From Megascapheus bottae (Eukaryota > Chordata > Mammalia > Rodentia > Geomyidae): a stretch of 64,000 bases of DNA. Positions 1-12,353 of the stretch are shown here, in pieces; within the stretch, counting starts at the first letter, position 1, and the number at the start of each line of letters is the position of its first letter. The position numbers were made by a program, and so were the translations under genes. The DNA is taken from the NCBI GenBank assembly GCA_024803745.1, contig JANJXV010000128.1:2502001-2566000 (forward strand), in the 5' to 3' direction. The notes beneath the pieces are model-generated. The model ran no database searches. It saw nothing but the letters and a program-made list of their open reading frames with translations, and was not told the origin of the DNA.

Positions 1-52
1 GAATTGAAACTCATTTTTACAACTTCTTTTTCTGCATATATTGTTTATTGAA

Positions 53-83
<31 letters not shown>

Positions 84-552
84 TCACCAGGTAGAAGGTG
101 CATTATTACTTCACAAACATTGATACCCTTTCTCATGTCTTGGTCCCATTTCCCTCCCCTCACCACCGCCCTTTTTACAACTTCTTGAAGGTAAAGATAA
201 TGGAGAAAATGAAAGACAGAACTGCAATGAGTTTCAGGTGGGAAATGTGTAAATCCCTCATCTTTTCAGATACTCCGGGCCTTTGAAGGTGGCTGTGTCA
301 CCACATATGTGGGTAATTGACTCATATTCCCCATGTGCTCTCACACCCCCGCCCCCAGAGAACCCCGGAACAGAAGTGAGCAACTTTTCCCTCCACTAGC
401 ATCACTGTGCCCACCCTGAACTTCATTCATTGTACAGCAAACCAATATGGGTGCACGGTACCCCCTGCCCCCCAAAATGCAGGCTGTTCTTTTGTTGCTG
501 TTTTTTTCAACCCCGAGGCTTGAACTCCCTGCCTGGCCACTATCCCTCAGAT
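1..552. other. Left part of duplicated CLEC2 unit 1 (no gene)
   Basis: This stretch is nearly identical to 44884-45450, the start of unit 4, so it belongs to the duplicated CLEC2 block. Positions about 30-180 hold a TAT-rich tract followed by a T/C-rich segment that recurs at about 5310-5420, 19690-19810 and 44920-45060. Read on the minus strand this segment looks like the 3' end of a retroposon with an AATAAA-type signal. Only short chance frames are present. Confidence 0.6.
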
Positions 553-562
553 CTTTGGTTCA

Positions 563-568
563 GCTGTT
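563..568. other. Empty integration site matching provirus D
   Basis: The hexamer gctgtt here sits in uninterrupted unit 1 sequence. In unit 4 the same hexamer appears at 45445-45450 and again at 58503-58508, on either side of provirus D. The paralogous copy in unit 1 therefore preserves the state before insertion. Confidence 0.85.
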
Positions 569-1344
569 GAGGCCTGATCACCATCTCTGGGGCCTGTTCA
601 CCATTCCGGCTCAGCAGCCACTAAAGGGCTTTGTCCAGGCATTCCTCGCAGACCTCTCTTGAGGTGTTTCTGTGAACGTGACTCAGCTGAACCCCTAGCT
701 CGGGTCCTCAGCCCTCGTGCTTTTTTGCACTGGTCCCGCCCAGTAAAACCTGGAAAGTTTGCCCTGACCCTTAGTGATAGCACCTTGGCCTTTTTTCTAT
801 TGGGTCCTTTCTGCTTCTCCACCTCCTCTTTCCCCCACAGTATATAACTAAGTGCCCAACACAATAAACCTGAGATCTGCTGCGCTTTCATGGCTGACAT
901 ACCTCCTGGCTCAGTGTTGTTTTCTCCCCGGCAATTGGGGAGGGCTGGGTTACTTGCCATCTCCTCAGCTCCATGGGACTTCAGGCTGGCCTTGGGTGTC
1001 CCTGTCATACCTGTGTTGCTGGAGAGCAGCACTCAGATGTCAGTCTTTTGCGTAGCTGCGGTTCTAGACATGAGCTATTAGGATCCCAGATACAAGCAGA
1101 CAGTATGTAGAGGAGGAGACGACACGGGATAGGAGAGAGCTGGAGGCAGCTGGGCATTGGGCGTAGCTGCTTGCTTTGCTGCAGATCCACTTTCTCTCTG
1201 CGTAGACCCTGGCGCTGCTAATTCCAACTTCACTCAAATAGGCGTATTCCCCAGAGCCTCTCACTTCTACCCTAGAGCCAAGCAGAAACACGCTCAGTAC
1301 TCGAATTTAGGTATTTACTTGCTTTTGTTCATTTTTCTTTTCTT

Positions 1345-1822
1345 TTTGTTAGGTGTGGACTTTGAACTTGGGGCCTGGGCCGCTGTCCCTGAGCTTTTGT
1401 GCTCAAGACGAGTCCTGCTCTCCCATTATGAGCCACAGCACACTTTTGACTTTTGTTGTTGTTCTTGGTGTTTGGGTTTTTTTTTTTTTGTGGTTCATGG
1501 GAGGTAAAAGTCTCATGGATTTTCCTGCCTAGGCTGGTTTCGAACTCTGTTTCTCAGATTTCAGCCTGCTGTGTAGCTAGGATGACAGGAAAGAGCCACC
1601 AGCATGCAGCTTGTTGTCTGTAGGTTTTCTTTTTTTTATTTTTTTGTAGGTCATGGGCTTGAACTCAGCCTGGGTGCTCTCCTTGAGACCTTCGGCTCAA
1701 GTCTACCACCCTACCCTTGAGCCAAGTCCTACTTCCCCGGCTGGCTTTGAACCTTGATACTCAGATCTCAGCCTCCTGAGTAGCTAGGATTATAAGCATC
1801 AGCCACCACACCCGGATTTGTT
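1345..1822 (-). repeat. Two antisense composite SINEs (intron 4, unit 1)
   Basis: Two copies lie end to end, about 1345-1612 and 1645-1822. Each reads in antisense as an ID-like tRNA part (ttgaact..ggcctgggc..gctcaag..gagccacagc) and a 7SL-like part (cagatctcagcctcctgagtagctaggat). The counterparts in unit 4 are at 59265-59530 and 59590-59750. Confidence 0.75.
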
Positions 1823-2084
1823 GTCTGTAGTTTTAGAAAAGTAAGAGACTAACAGAAGATTGACATTGGTGATGAGCACTGCTGACTGAGTTGCGTTTCT
1901 TCTCCATTCTCAAAGTCCTGGTGTGAATGCCACCTGTCTGTCCATCACCCGTCCATCCCAGTCACACTAACCACGCATTCATTCATGACCCACGGCCACC
2001 TGTGGGCTCCCTAGACGTGACCTTCACTCAGGCTCAACTGTTTCCAAAATGCAGAAAAATAAACCATCAACAACAACAACAAAT

Positions 2085-2330
2085 CCAGGCTGGGTTCCAG
2101 GACTTACACCTGTCATCCAGCTACTCAGGAGGCTGAGATCTGAGGATCACAGGTCAAAGCCAGCCCTGGCAGAAAAATCTATGAGACTCTTACCTCCAAT
2201 AATACTATTTAGCAAAAGCTAGAAGTGGTGCTGTGGTTCAAGTGGTAGAGCACTAGCCTTGAGCAAAACCTCAGGAACAAGGGCCCAGACCCTGAGTTCA
2301 AACCCCAATCCTGACCCAAAACAAACAAGC
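2085..2330 (+). repeat. Composite 7SL/ID-like SINE in intron 4, unit 1
   Basis: A sense-strand copy begins with a 7SL-like segment (ccagctactcaggaggctgag). An ID-like segment (tggttcaagtggtagagcac) and gttcaaacccc follow. The same insertion is shared by unit 2 (13800-14035), unit 3 (27230-27460) and unit 4 (60030-60265), so it predates the duplications. Confidence 0.75.
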
Positions 2331-3344
2331 CAAAAGATGGTTGAAAACGTACAAGTTGGTGAAGTCTGTGTTGTCTGCCCACTTCCAACTGTGCTTTGAG
2401 GATTCTCTTCTAAGTCCAATCCAATGATTGTACAAATCTTTGTGTCTTTTCAAGAAATTCTGTAATAAAACACAGTGAGTTGAAAATGAGAGTCCTTGTC
2501 TTTTGGATGTATTTTGTTTTTCTGTCAAAGTCCGGCTTCAAACTGTGATTTCACATCTCAGCCTCTGAGAAGCCATGTATTAGGACTAATAATTCTTTTT
2601 CTCTTCTTTGTGTGCATGTGCCAATCCGACCTCCACAATTTGTCTTGGAACTTCGATCCTCCCATCTCAGCCTCCTGGGTAACTGGATGACAGCGTGAGC
2701 TCCTTGCGCCCAACCCTTTAACTTCACACAACCTCTCCAAGTCGGGGTGGGGTGTTTTCAGCATGTCACAGAGAACAGGACCCCAAAAGCATTTCTTACT
2801 AGGTCCTGGATAGTGTGAAAGGTGGCCAGATTGGCTCCAAAGGAGACACAAACGTCCTGACTGGACATCCAGTTCCTTGTGTCCTCAGAAAAATAGAAAC
2901 ACTGATGCCCAAAGCCAATCCACTCTCTTGGACAGGAAGAATACAGGCTTTGCTCTGGAATGCGGCTTTCTGCTAGGTTCACTAACACACAATGGATTTG
3001 CTTTATAATCAGTCTTCTGTTTTCTGTGCCTGTCCCGGGGCCTACGCCACACATTGGTCATTCAAAGCCACTCACCTGCTAGAATCACCGTTAGTACAAC
3101 TGTCGTCCCTAACAGAACCATAATAGTCAACAGACAGTAGTGAACTTTGGCTTGGGTAATAGGCAAAGATATTCCTGTGTATTTTTCCTGTTTCACTGCA
3201 AAAAGAGAAAGAGGAGGGTTTGAATCTATAAGGAAAAGAATCCTGGCATTCTCTACTTGTGGCTTGTCCTGGCTCAATTACCACCAAAGGCCATCTTGCT
3301 ATGGTGGAAAAGGAAAGAATGGAGGAGCTGAGCACTGGAGTCCC

Positions 3345-3900
3345 CTTCTGTAATCCCAGCTACTCAGGAGCCTGAGATGTGAGGGTGGCAGGCAGGAAAG
3401 TCTAGGAGACTTTTTATCTGCCATGAAAATAGCAGAAGTAGACCTGTGGCTCCAGTGCCAGGGCAGCAGCCTTGAGACAAAGCTTAGGATCCAGGTCCTG
3501 AGTTCAAACCCAAGCTTGATCATGCAATAAATAGTAGATATTATAAATGGAAATAGCTCCTGTTCAATGCCAAAAAGCCAGAAGTGGAGTGGAGAGAAGT
3601 GGCTCGAGTGGGAGGGTGAAAAAGCCCAGGGACAGCACACCTAAAACATATTAAAAAGAGGAGAAGGGAATTTGGCCTAATGTTAGAGTGCTTGTCTAGC
3701 ATGCATGAAGACCCGGGTTCAATTCCTTGGGAACACATATATTGAAAAATAAAAAAAAAGCCGGGAGTTGTGCTATGGCTCAGGTGGTAGAGCTCTTGCC
3801 TTGAGAAAGCCCAAGGACAGTGCCCAAAAGCCCAAGGGCAGTGCTCAGACCCTGAACTCAAGCCCCAGGACTAGCAAAAATGTTTTTAAGAAAGAAAAGA
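3345..3900 (+). repeat. Cluster of sense SINE copies
   Basis: Three pieces follow one another: a composite SINE at about 3345-3525, an ID-like copy at about 3672-3755 (gcatgaagacccgggttcaattcc), and an ID-like copy at about 3760-3880. The unit change point, where exon 1 and intron 1 are missing compared with unit 2, falls near 3545 between the first and second. Confidence 0.7.
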
Positions 3901-4974
3901 AAAGCCCACCTCCCCCCAAAAAGCAAGAAAAGAAAAAGAAGAACCACCAAAAAAAATAAAAGAAAAGCCAAATGTAAACTCCTAAAGCATGAAGGGATAG
4001 GATTATGACACAAGTACTAGAGAAGTGCCCAAGGATGAAAAGAAAAGGAAAAAAGTAAGAAAAAAAAAGCAGACTCTAACTGCTAGGAACAGACTCAAAA
4101 TGGCAGTTATTGCAAGGCTAGAGAGCAAGCAGTCTCTGAAAAGTATTCCTGAAGCCAAAGCAGAGGAAAATGCTGCAAGCACAGCAGGACTGCAGACAGG
4201 GCCACACTTACACGCCAGAATTCAATCCCCAGAACCAAAAATGCAGTCTCCAGAAGCCTCCACGATGAAGACGAAGAGGACGACGATGACGACGACGAAG
4301 ACGACCAGGACAAAGACAAAACATGAACGATTCCTGAGCAGAGGGAGGCGGAGTCACCCCGCCCACCACACTGAACCAAAGCACCAAACCCCAAGCAGGA
4401 AATCCACACAGCAGCTGCTGCAGTTCAGTATGCAACCTGAAGCTGCTGAACCTAAAAACATATTTACATAGATGATGTGCAAAAAATGCACACACATACA
4501 TATAAATAAAAATATAATACAAATACAGTGCATAAATATAAAAGTATACATAATCTCTAAAGACATTTTATATATTACATATATATAGAGACATTTTATA
4601 TATTACATATAAATATATGTAACTATAAAATAACATGGCATATTATATAAATATTTTTTTTTTCAACAACATGCAAACAGTTAATAAAAGTCTGGGCTAG
4701 CCTGGAATAAAACTCATATATATGTAATATGTATAACATATAATTATATACATAACATATAATTATATACATATATATATTTTTTTTGCCAGTCCTGGGG
4801 CTTGAACTCAGGTCCTGGGCACTGTCCTTGGACTCTTTTTGCTCAAGGCTAGAGCTCCACCACTACAGCCACAGCACCACTTCCCCCTTTATCTCAACAT
4901 GTGGTACTGAAGAATGAAACCTAGGGCTTCCTGCATGCTTGGCGAGCCCACTACCACTAGGCCACGCTTGAAGC

Positions 4975-5027
<53 letters not shown>

Positions 5028-5073
5028 AAGAAGATGCAAACAGTAAGTCTGGGGTGCATTGGAGATGTAGCTC

Positions 5074-5104
<31 letters not shown>

Positions 5105-6228
5105 ATACATGAATCTGTACGTCTATATTGAAGGAAGCAAAGCCTAAGTAACCCTCCAGCCCTAAAAGCAGGGGAAAAAGCCAAAAAGATATAAATGGTT
5201 AATAAAAGTCTGGACTATGCTGGAGATGTAACATATATAAACATATATGTAATATATGTAAATATATATTACATATATTTTTATGGTAGTCCTGTTTTTT
5301 TCATATATTTTTATTGTAATTAATAAAGGGTTACATTATATTTGCCAGGTAGAATTTGCATTAATTCACATACATTGATACCCTTTCTTATGTCTTGGTC
5401 CCCATTTCCCTCCCCCCCACCCCTACCCAGTCCTGGTTCTTAGACTCAGGGCCTGGGCACTGTCCTTGAACATTATTTGCTCAAGGCTAGAGTCCACCAC
5501 AGCACCATTAACAGCTTTTTCTGAACATGTGGTACCAAGGAGTCAAATCCAGGGCCGCAGTGGACATGTAGCTCATATATTAATATTATGTATAATTTAT
5601 AAATCTATATATAAGACAAGAAGCAAACTGTGAATAAAAGTCTGGAGATGGAGCTCATATGTATACATACATAATATATGAATCTGTGTGTCTAGATTGA
5701 AGGAGGCGGGGCTAAGTAACTTTTGGCAGCCATCCAGTTTGCTCTAGTGCTGAAAGCATGGAGGTGAGAGATGCTATTCACTGAATGCAGACGCCTCAGA
5801 GAAACACACATAGCACAAGCTAGGGAGGAGCTGAGCATCTGGAGAAGGCAGGGCTGCCATCTTGTCCCCAAGGTGGGGAAAGGTGAACCCCCTCCCAGGT
5901 GTGGGGTGGCACTTGACTGACAGATTCCTAGACCTGACAGTGCAGTGCCTGGGACTGGACATTCCTATGACCCCGCCCCTCTCCCCGACCCAGTGTAAGC
6001 CTGGTCAAGCTTAGATGCCACCAAGCCACAGCCATGTATTTCCATGTTCGAGTCCTGTATCCTGTCTCCTGGCTGTTCTCTGGTCTCCATGGCGTCCTGA
6101 TCCAGCTCTCCATCAGAGCTGAGTTGGCTTGTTGGTGTTGTTTATTGTTTCTGGCATCTCTGGCCTGTTTCCTGACTGTGTTAAATGTGCTTTCTGGCTG
6201 CTGGTCTTTGAGACAGGAGTTTGTCATG
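3545..6228. other. Spacer, duplicated at about 18000-20614
   Basis: No gene is recognised. The spacer contains ID-like SINEs, an A/G-rich block, a (GAC/GAAG)n acidic-triplet tract at 4262-4320 missing from the second copy, AT-rich DNA with (TA)n at 4977-5023 and 5077-5101, and an antisense SINE at about 4785-4975. A retroposon-like end lies at about 5290-5420. Positions 5690-6228 are complex and not obviously repetitive; they carry short frames on both strands that I could not link to any family. The copy at 18000-20614 is nearly identical. Confidence 0.6.
4977..5101. repeat. (TA)n microsatellites
   Basis: Two pure TA runs lie at about 4977-5023 and 5077-5101. The duplicate copy of the spacer has shorter runs near 19379-19400 and 19456-19477. 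Confidence 0.9.
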
Positions 6229-6539
6229 TGCCGGGGCCCACCGGCAGCAAACCAGGGTTCGCAGATTGGGGTTCCTGAAATCGGGGGCAAGGACTAGGAA
6301 GAAATAGAACAGAGACAGACACACCGGGTCCGGGATGTCCGCAGTCCAGGTAAAGACTGCCGCGTTTATTTTTCACCCCCTCTTCTTCCCTCCTCCAGAC
6401 CCAGGGAACCTCCAGGTGTTACATTCATATGGTAATTCTCAGGTCATTTACATAGAATAGGGCCAGAAAACAATAAGACAATAAAGCCATCGTCTGATGC
6501 AAGTCAAGGTACAGTTTGATTCCACTCTGGCTCCCAACA
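6229..6539 (-). repeat. 3' LTR of provirus A
   Basis: The 311-bp LTR starts tgccggggcc and ends ctcccaaca on the plus strand. The adjacent purine tract (minus strand, about 6540-6565) contains AAAAAACGGGGGATA. The U5/R end resembles the LTR of provirus C, but the U3 part is different. Confidence 0.8.
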
Positions 6540-7287
6540 TATCCCCCGTTTTTTATTTTAAAAGAAACACAAGTGCAATTTTTACTCTTTTCTATACCCC
6601 TAATTTATCCTGTCACATTTTCCAAAAATGACTTTGGTCCCTTGGTCCAACGGGGATTGATGGGCAGAGATTCAACTTCTGTGACTTCTTCAAGCTGACT
6701 CAGGGGCGTTGTCTCTGTGCTTGACCAGGGACCTTAAGAAGCCTAGCCTGTTTTATCAAGGTGTTGCAAGGATTAGATATTAGGAACAATAATTTACTCC
6801 AAACTAGAGATCATATTTGACATTTAACAACTGCACAAACCATCCTTGGCTACAATAGGGTAGCTTACATAGGACCCATTTGCAAAGGCTTTTTCTTGAT
6901 TGTCTGGGGAACTAAATTTCTGCAACCTTAACAATGCTTCAGTTGTCAGATCTAAACAGATTAATAGAGACACAAGCCTCAGATCCACAAACTTTTCCTG
7001 AATTTGTGGCTGGTGTCAAAAATAAAAAATAAAAATTTCGCTCAATTAGGACTTTAAAGTACCCACTATCACAGAAGATTGACAAGTTCCTGCCCAGTTA
7101 TGAAAGGCACAGGCATTAGTAAGGCATGCTTACAAACTATTCTATGACCTCCCGGCTCTGATTAATTTGATTGGCCAAGCACAAGTGACTAAGATCTGAC
7201 ACCATCTCTGCCATCCAAGCAGAGGCTTTCGTGTCCCAGTAGTGTCTCTCCACACAGGGATAAACATGCCATTGGCATTTCCCTTTG

Positions 7288-7370
7288 TTGGTTGCTGTAC
7301 TTGAACTCGGGGCCTGAGCACTGTCTCTCAGCTCTCCAGCTCAAGGCTAGCACCCTACCACTATGAGTCC
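7288..7370 (-). repeat. Antisense ID-like SINE inside provirus A
   Basis: ttgaactcggggcctgagcac and a tctccagctcaaggctagcac-like segment mark an ID-like copy in the non-coding 3' part of the provirus. The same copy is in provirus B at about 21690-21765. Confidence 0.65.
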
Positions 7371-9227
7371 CGAGCTTGGTGCTTGAGTGCTTCCCCCCAG
7401 CTTTTCAGCTCAGAGCTAGCACTCTGCCACTTCAAGCTCCAAAACAACTCTGTCCTAGCATCCTGCTGGCAGATTAGACACCATAGTCTCACAGGGACTT
7501 TGCTTTGCCCGGGCAGGCTCAAAGCTGTGGCTTTCAGATCAATGAGTCCTACAAAAGGCCACGTTACTCCAATTAAAGCAACAAGATGGTCAACACAGAA
7601 ATAGTCTCCAAGCATGAGCTTACCTAGAACCTGGTAAAAGCCAAAGTTACATCTGAATAAGGATTGCTGTCCTTCTCCATGGGCTAGCTGGAAGTTGCTA
7701 TAAGGTAACTTACAATAGCAAGCTGAAATAGCAATTAAGCAATTACTTTGGTAGTCCTAATTTTCCTTTTTTCTCTTTCTTTAAACATTTAAGACAACTT
7801 CACTTTCAAATATTGTTTAGAAACCCATTTCCAATGTTCTTAATAACTTTTACTGATACTGGCTTAAACAATTAACACCTTAGCCTTTATTTGCAATTGA
7901 AAAACCTTTAAGGGCACAAAGAACTCCTTCTGCCTTCAGGCCCCCTAAGGCTCAAGGCACTCCTCTTGCCTTTTAGAAAAAAGGGCTCTTTTGCAGTTTA
8001 GATTACTGTCTAGAACTCCAACAACAGTTTAAACTCAAATAACAGTTTTTCCCTAATTCAAGAACTATAGACATCAGTGCACCAAAAGTCTAAGTCTGGA
8101 CTTAGTTTCCTCTCCTTTTTTAAAATACACCCAATAGCATGGAGATAAACCTTTAAACATTCCTTTAAAATACTAATCACATTATCCACATTTTACCATC
8201 AGATTTCTAGTGTCAGTTTGCAAGAAAGGACAGGCAAAATTTCTGACGTTAATGAACAATTTTACATTTAAATTTCTAATACATGTTTCCAAACTTTAAC
8301 TTAAAGTAATAAATCCCAAATTCCCTAACACCTCTGTGCTGAACAGGATACAATGTTTACAATGTAAACAGCTGTATGTATTGCAATACCAGATTTTTTA
8401 AAATGCAGATTTCAGGATCTTTAGAAAAGTACTTTTTACCAGTTTTTCTTTAAAACAATGCAATAATACTTTTAAGACATAGGAAACATTCAAGCATAAT
8501 AATTTTCTTGAAGTTTAGACTTAGATTTACCCAATTGCCTTTGTTTCAAATGAGTTCAACCATTGTTTTATACAGCATGCTGACAATTTAACCTTGAACA
8601 TGTTCACTCACTCATTCACACACATTCATACTCAAAGATCATAAAGTGAGCAAAATTAATATTGGCTGTTCGTTTTCCGGAAGTTTGTGTCAAGAGAGTT
8701 TTGCCAATTTTACTCTTACAGGTAAGAACCAGGTTCAAAACAAAACTTTTTGCAAGGCAACTTAGCTGGAATTTATTTTTCCAGGGCTTGTCACAACTGC
8801 AGACATGGGGGAGCGGCCATGCTAGGCCCAGAAATGTTCAAATAAATAACAAGGATGTGTGCTTGAGTACGCACAGAAAAACCATAAGGATCCATACTTA
8901 GAAATGGTACCAATCTTAAAGACAAAACTGGACAAGAAAAAATATGTAACACGAACAAGACAGAGAAACGGAGACTTTTAAATAATCAGACATTGACATA
9001 TAACAAGAAAATTGGACTCAATCAGATACACTTAACACAAAAAACATGAGCTCAAATGAATGTTTTCACCAAACAGTTATTTTTAGATTTAGACATGTCT
9101 TGCTGGTGGGACTCTCAGGTATGCCTTGTTATTGACAAGAAACTCAGAAGGGGAGGGGGGGTCAAGGCGTCCCTTGACCACCCAGGCCTCTGTTTTAGGC
9201 CCACAGTGCACCTTTTCAAACAAACAA

Positions 9228-9270
9228 ACAAAAATAAAATAAAATAAAATAAAATAAAATAAAATAAAAC
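9228..9270. repeat. (AAAAT)n tract in provirus A
   Basis: A run of aaaat pentamers. The shorter counterpart in provirus B is near 23608-23640. Confidence 0.85.
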
Positions 9271-9524
9271 GCAGACATACAAGGGGGTCGGCCAACTTCT
9301 ACTTACCTCTGGAGGCCTTTGCTTTTCACCTGGGCATCTTTTACAAAAAAGGTTATTAAGAAGAGGGCTGGTAAAGACAAAATAATGTCACATATTAAAT
9401 TGTGTAGAGTCAATAAATATGTTAAAAGGTCCCTACATAATAGTAAAAGGAGGAGAAACACAGCTCATATGAATGTGTGGAACAAGTGGATCAGTAGCAG
9501 TCCCGATTGACATGTACAAATAAC

Positions 9525-12353
9525 TCAGGTCCTTCCCACGTCGCAGGATGCACCACTGGAGGGTTGGGGGTGTAGGCCCAGTGAGTCGCTGCTTGGATGG
9601 CCACTGTCACTCTCCACGATCCGAACGCAGCGTTCAGGCAGCCAGCGGGCGTCATTTTCTCCTTGTGAAAAAACACATACATGCCCTCGACCCCAGGTTA
9701 GAACAGGATCGGGTCCATGCCAAGCACCAGTTAGGGGATCCTTCCATTTTACTAAGGCAAAAGGACGCTGCGCTCTTTTTTCCCAGAATCGCTGAGCAGC
9801 AGATAAATTATTTGAATCCAAATTCAAAAAATTTAAAACAAAGAAAGCATGATTAAGTATATTCACAGGGGTAGCGGGATATGACTCTCCTTTCTGTATT
9901 TTAGCAATTTGATGTTTTAATAATCCATTAGCTCTCTCCACGATGCCTTGACCTTGAGGATTGTAAGGAATGCCTGTAATATGAGTGATATTATAGGAAT
10001 GGCAGAAGGATTGAAATGCTCGGCTTGCATAGCCAGGGCCATTATCTGTTTTTATTTGCGAGGGAATCCCCATCTCAGCAAAGCATCGAATGCAGTGAGA
10101 GATACAATGTTTAGTGGCTTCCCCAGCAAGGGGGGTGGCCAAGATAAAATTAGAATAAGTATCTACAGTAACATGAACATATTTTAATCGGCCAAATGAT
10201 GGAACATGTGTGACATCCATCTGCCAAATGTGATTAGAAAGCAGTCCTCGTGGATTTATGCCTAAATGGGGGGCTGGTGAAAAAGGGACACAGTTGGAGC
10301 AAGTCTTAACTATTTGTCGTGCTGCTTCTCTAGATAATTTAAACTGTCGGCGCAAGGCTCGACTGTTTTGATGATGGATGGCATGTGACTGCTTAGCAAG
10401 TTCAACCTGAGTTAAGTAAACTCTGGTGGCGGAGTCAGTAACAGCATTGCCCTCACTTAAAGGGCCAGGAAGATTAGTGTGAGCTCGAACAAAGCCAAAA
10501 AAACAGGGGTGGTTGCGAGAACAAAGCAAAGTTTGTACTTGGCGAAATTGGGTCTGAATATTGGAGTTAGTAGTTCCAATAAAGGGAACAGTTTCTATGA
10601 CTTGAAGAGCACGAATTACATATTGACTGTCTGAGTATAAGTTAAAGGGCTCGTCTTGTAACAGGACGAGTGCTTGTAAAACAGCCTCTAATTCCACCTC
10701 TTGGGCGGAGGAAAAACCCGTAACCCAAGATTGAGTTTTCCCATTAATGGTCAAAGCAGCCTTTCCATTAGAGGATCCATCTGTAAATAGCAAAGCAGCA
10801 GAAGATAAAGGCGAGGCCTGTACTATGGAAGGAAATAGAAACGTATGACACGCAGCAAATTGGAGAAGTTTGTTAGACGGGTAGTGATGCAAAATTTTCC
10901 CCGTATAATTGGCCCAAGCAATGGCCCAAGAATCGCAATGGGCGAATAGCCAATCTTGTTGTTGTAGATTATATGGGACACAGATAAAATGAGGTTCCTG
11001 ACCTAAATATTTACGGGAATCCACTCGGCACATATGTATCAAATTAGCTACCAATTCGTAGTAGGGGGTCAGCACTTTGCCGGGTGTTGATGGTAGATAA
11101 AGCCATAAAAGTGGGCCATCCTGCCACAACACAGCAGTTGGGGAGTGAGAAGTAGCTAAAATATAAACTCCCCATGGTTTAGAATAGTCACAATAGGTCA
11201 CTTGTTGCTGGGAAATTGCCTTTTCTACAATTTGGATGGTCCTCCTGGCTTCAGGATTTAATTCGCGCAAGGATGTAGGGTTGGTATCTCCTTTTAAGAG
11301 ATCAAAAAGGGGTTTTAACTCTCCTGTGGAGAGCTTTAGATAAGGCCGAAGCCAATTTATATCTCCTAAGAATTGCTGAAAATCATGAAGAGTTCTAAAG
11401 TGTGAAGTTTTTAATTGTATTTTTTGGCTTTTAAAATAGTGTGGGCCTAATATATGGCCTAGATATGTAAAAGGGGGCTGTTCCTGAACCTTTTCAGCTG
11501 CTATTATAAGGCCAAAGAGGCTCAGATCTTGCTTTAGTTGTCCAAAGGCTTGTCGTACGACGATAGGGTCAGAACAAGCCAACAAGATGTCATCCATATA
11601 ATGAACAATATAAACAGAAGAAAATTTTTCACGAGTGGAAGAAATGGCTCTAGCTACAAAACTTTGACATAAAGTTGGGCTATTTGCCATGCCCTGTGGG
11701 AGCACAAGCCAGTGATATCGCTTCATGGGTTCTTTAAAATTAACAGAGGGGACGCTGAAGGCAAAGCGCTTACAGTCTTGAGGCGCCAGGGGTATAGTAT
11801 AGAAACAATCCTTCAAATCTATAATAATCTTATAAGTATCCTTTGGGATTGCCATGGGTGAAGGCAAGCCAGGCTGTAGGGCCCCCATCAGTTCCATAGT
11901 GGCGTTCACTTTTCTCAAATCCTGTAACAGCGTCCATTTTCCTGACTTTTTCTTTATAACAAAAATTGGAGAATTCCATGGAGAGTTAGAAGGGGCCACA
12001 TGTCCCAAGTCCAGCTGTTCCTGTACCAGCTGCTGAACTGCAATGATCTTTTCTAGAGAAAGAGGCCACTGTTCAACCCATACCGGTTGTTCAGAGAGCC
12101 AATTTATGGGATCAGCATGAGGGGGAGGGCAAACGACAGCTCCCGTCAAGGGATACCCTAATCCTTGTCTCCTAGGGTGAGACTGGGGTTGGAGTGGCTC
12201 TAGCTCCCCCTGTGCTGCTAGGCCTAGTCCCCTAAAGGGAAGGAGGCCTTGATCAAATAACTGCTTAGTGACCGCAGCACTAGGACTAAACATATACACT
12301 CCCATTTTTTCCATGATATCACGACCCCATAAATTAATTGGCAGATGATCCAA
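9525..12353 (-). pseudogene. pol: Provirus A pol (RT, RNase H, integrase)
   Basis: An open frame of 942 codons covers reverse transcriptase (YMDD catalytic motif), RNase H (FTDGSS and YSDSQY) and integrase (zinc-binding H and C residues ending CSNC, then the D, D and E of the catalytic core in QMDVTH, KTDNGPGY and QGIVERA). It is out of frame with the dUTPase-protease frame upstream. Compared with intact provirus C, one base is missing near 12420 where C has a longer G run, so the joint pro-pol frame is broken. No env follows. The match to C is otherwise close along the whole length. Confidence 0.85.

Larger units (their letters stand above)
1064..3195 (-). pseudogene. CLEC2D-like: CLEC2-like lectin unit 1, exons 2-5 only
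   Basis: Exons inferred from splice sites and phase: exon 2 3195-3076 (short cytoplasmic part and a hydrophobic membrane anchor), exon 3 3023-2800 (stalk and first third of the C-type lectin domain, with CPREWIG and QCFYFSED), exon 4 2459-2353 (WIGL and WKW motifs), exon 5 1271-1064 (SSARVY, KWICSK, stop TAG). Acceptors and donors are canonical (for example TTTTTGCAG before exon 2, GTAAGA after exon 3, GTACGT after exon 4) and all four exons are open. This is the architecture of CLEC2 proteins: type II membrane lectin-like ligands for NKR-P1 receptors, without calcium-binding motifs. Exon 1 is absent because the region upstream of exon 2 is deleted: near 3545 the sequence jumps to what lies beyond exon 1 in unit 2. 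The cysteine seen in unit 4 at RECGYL is tyrosine here (GEYAYL). Human LLT1 ends soon after the KWICSK motif; here a tail of about 30 residues follows. A pseudogene, or a donor of exon 5 to its neighbour. Confidence 0.75.

Noticed and set aside
5928..6290. 120-codon minus frame, repeated at 20314-20676
   Set aside because: It starts inside the LTR of provirus A/B and is conserved only because the locus was duplicated; no domain recognised.
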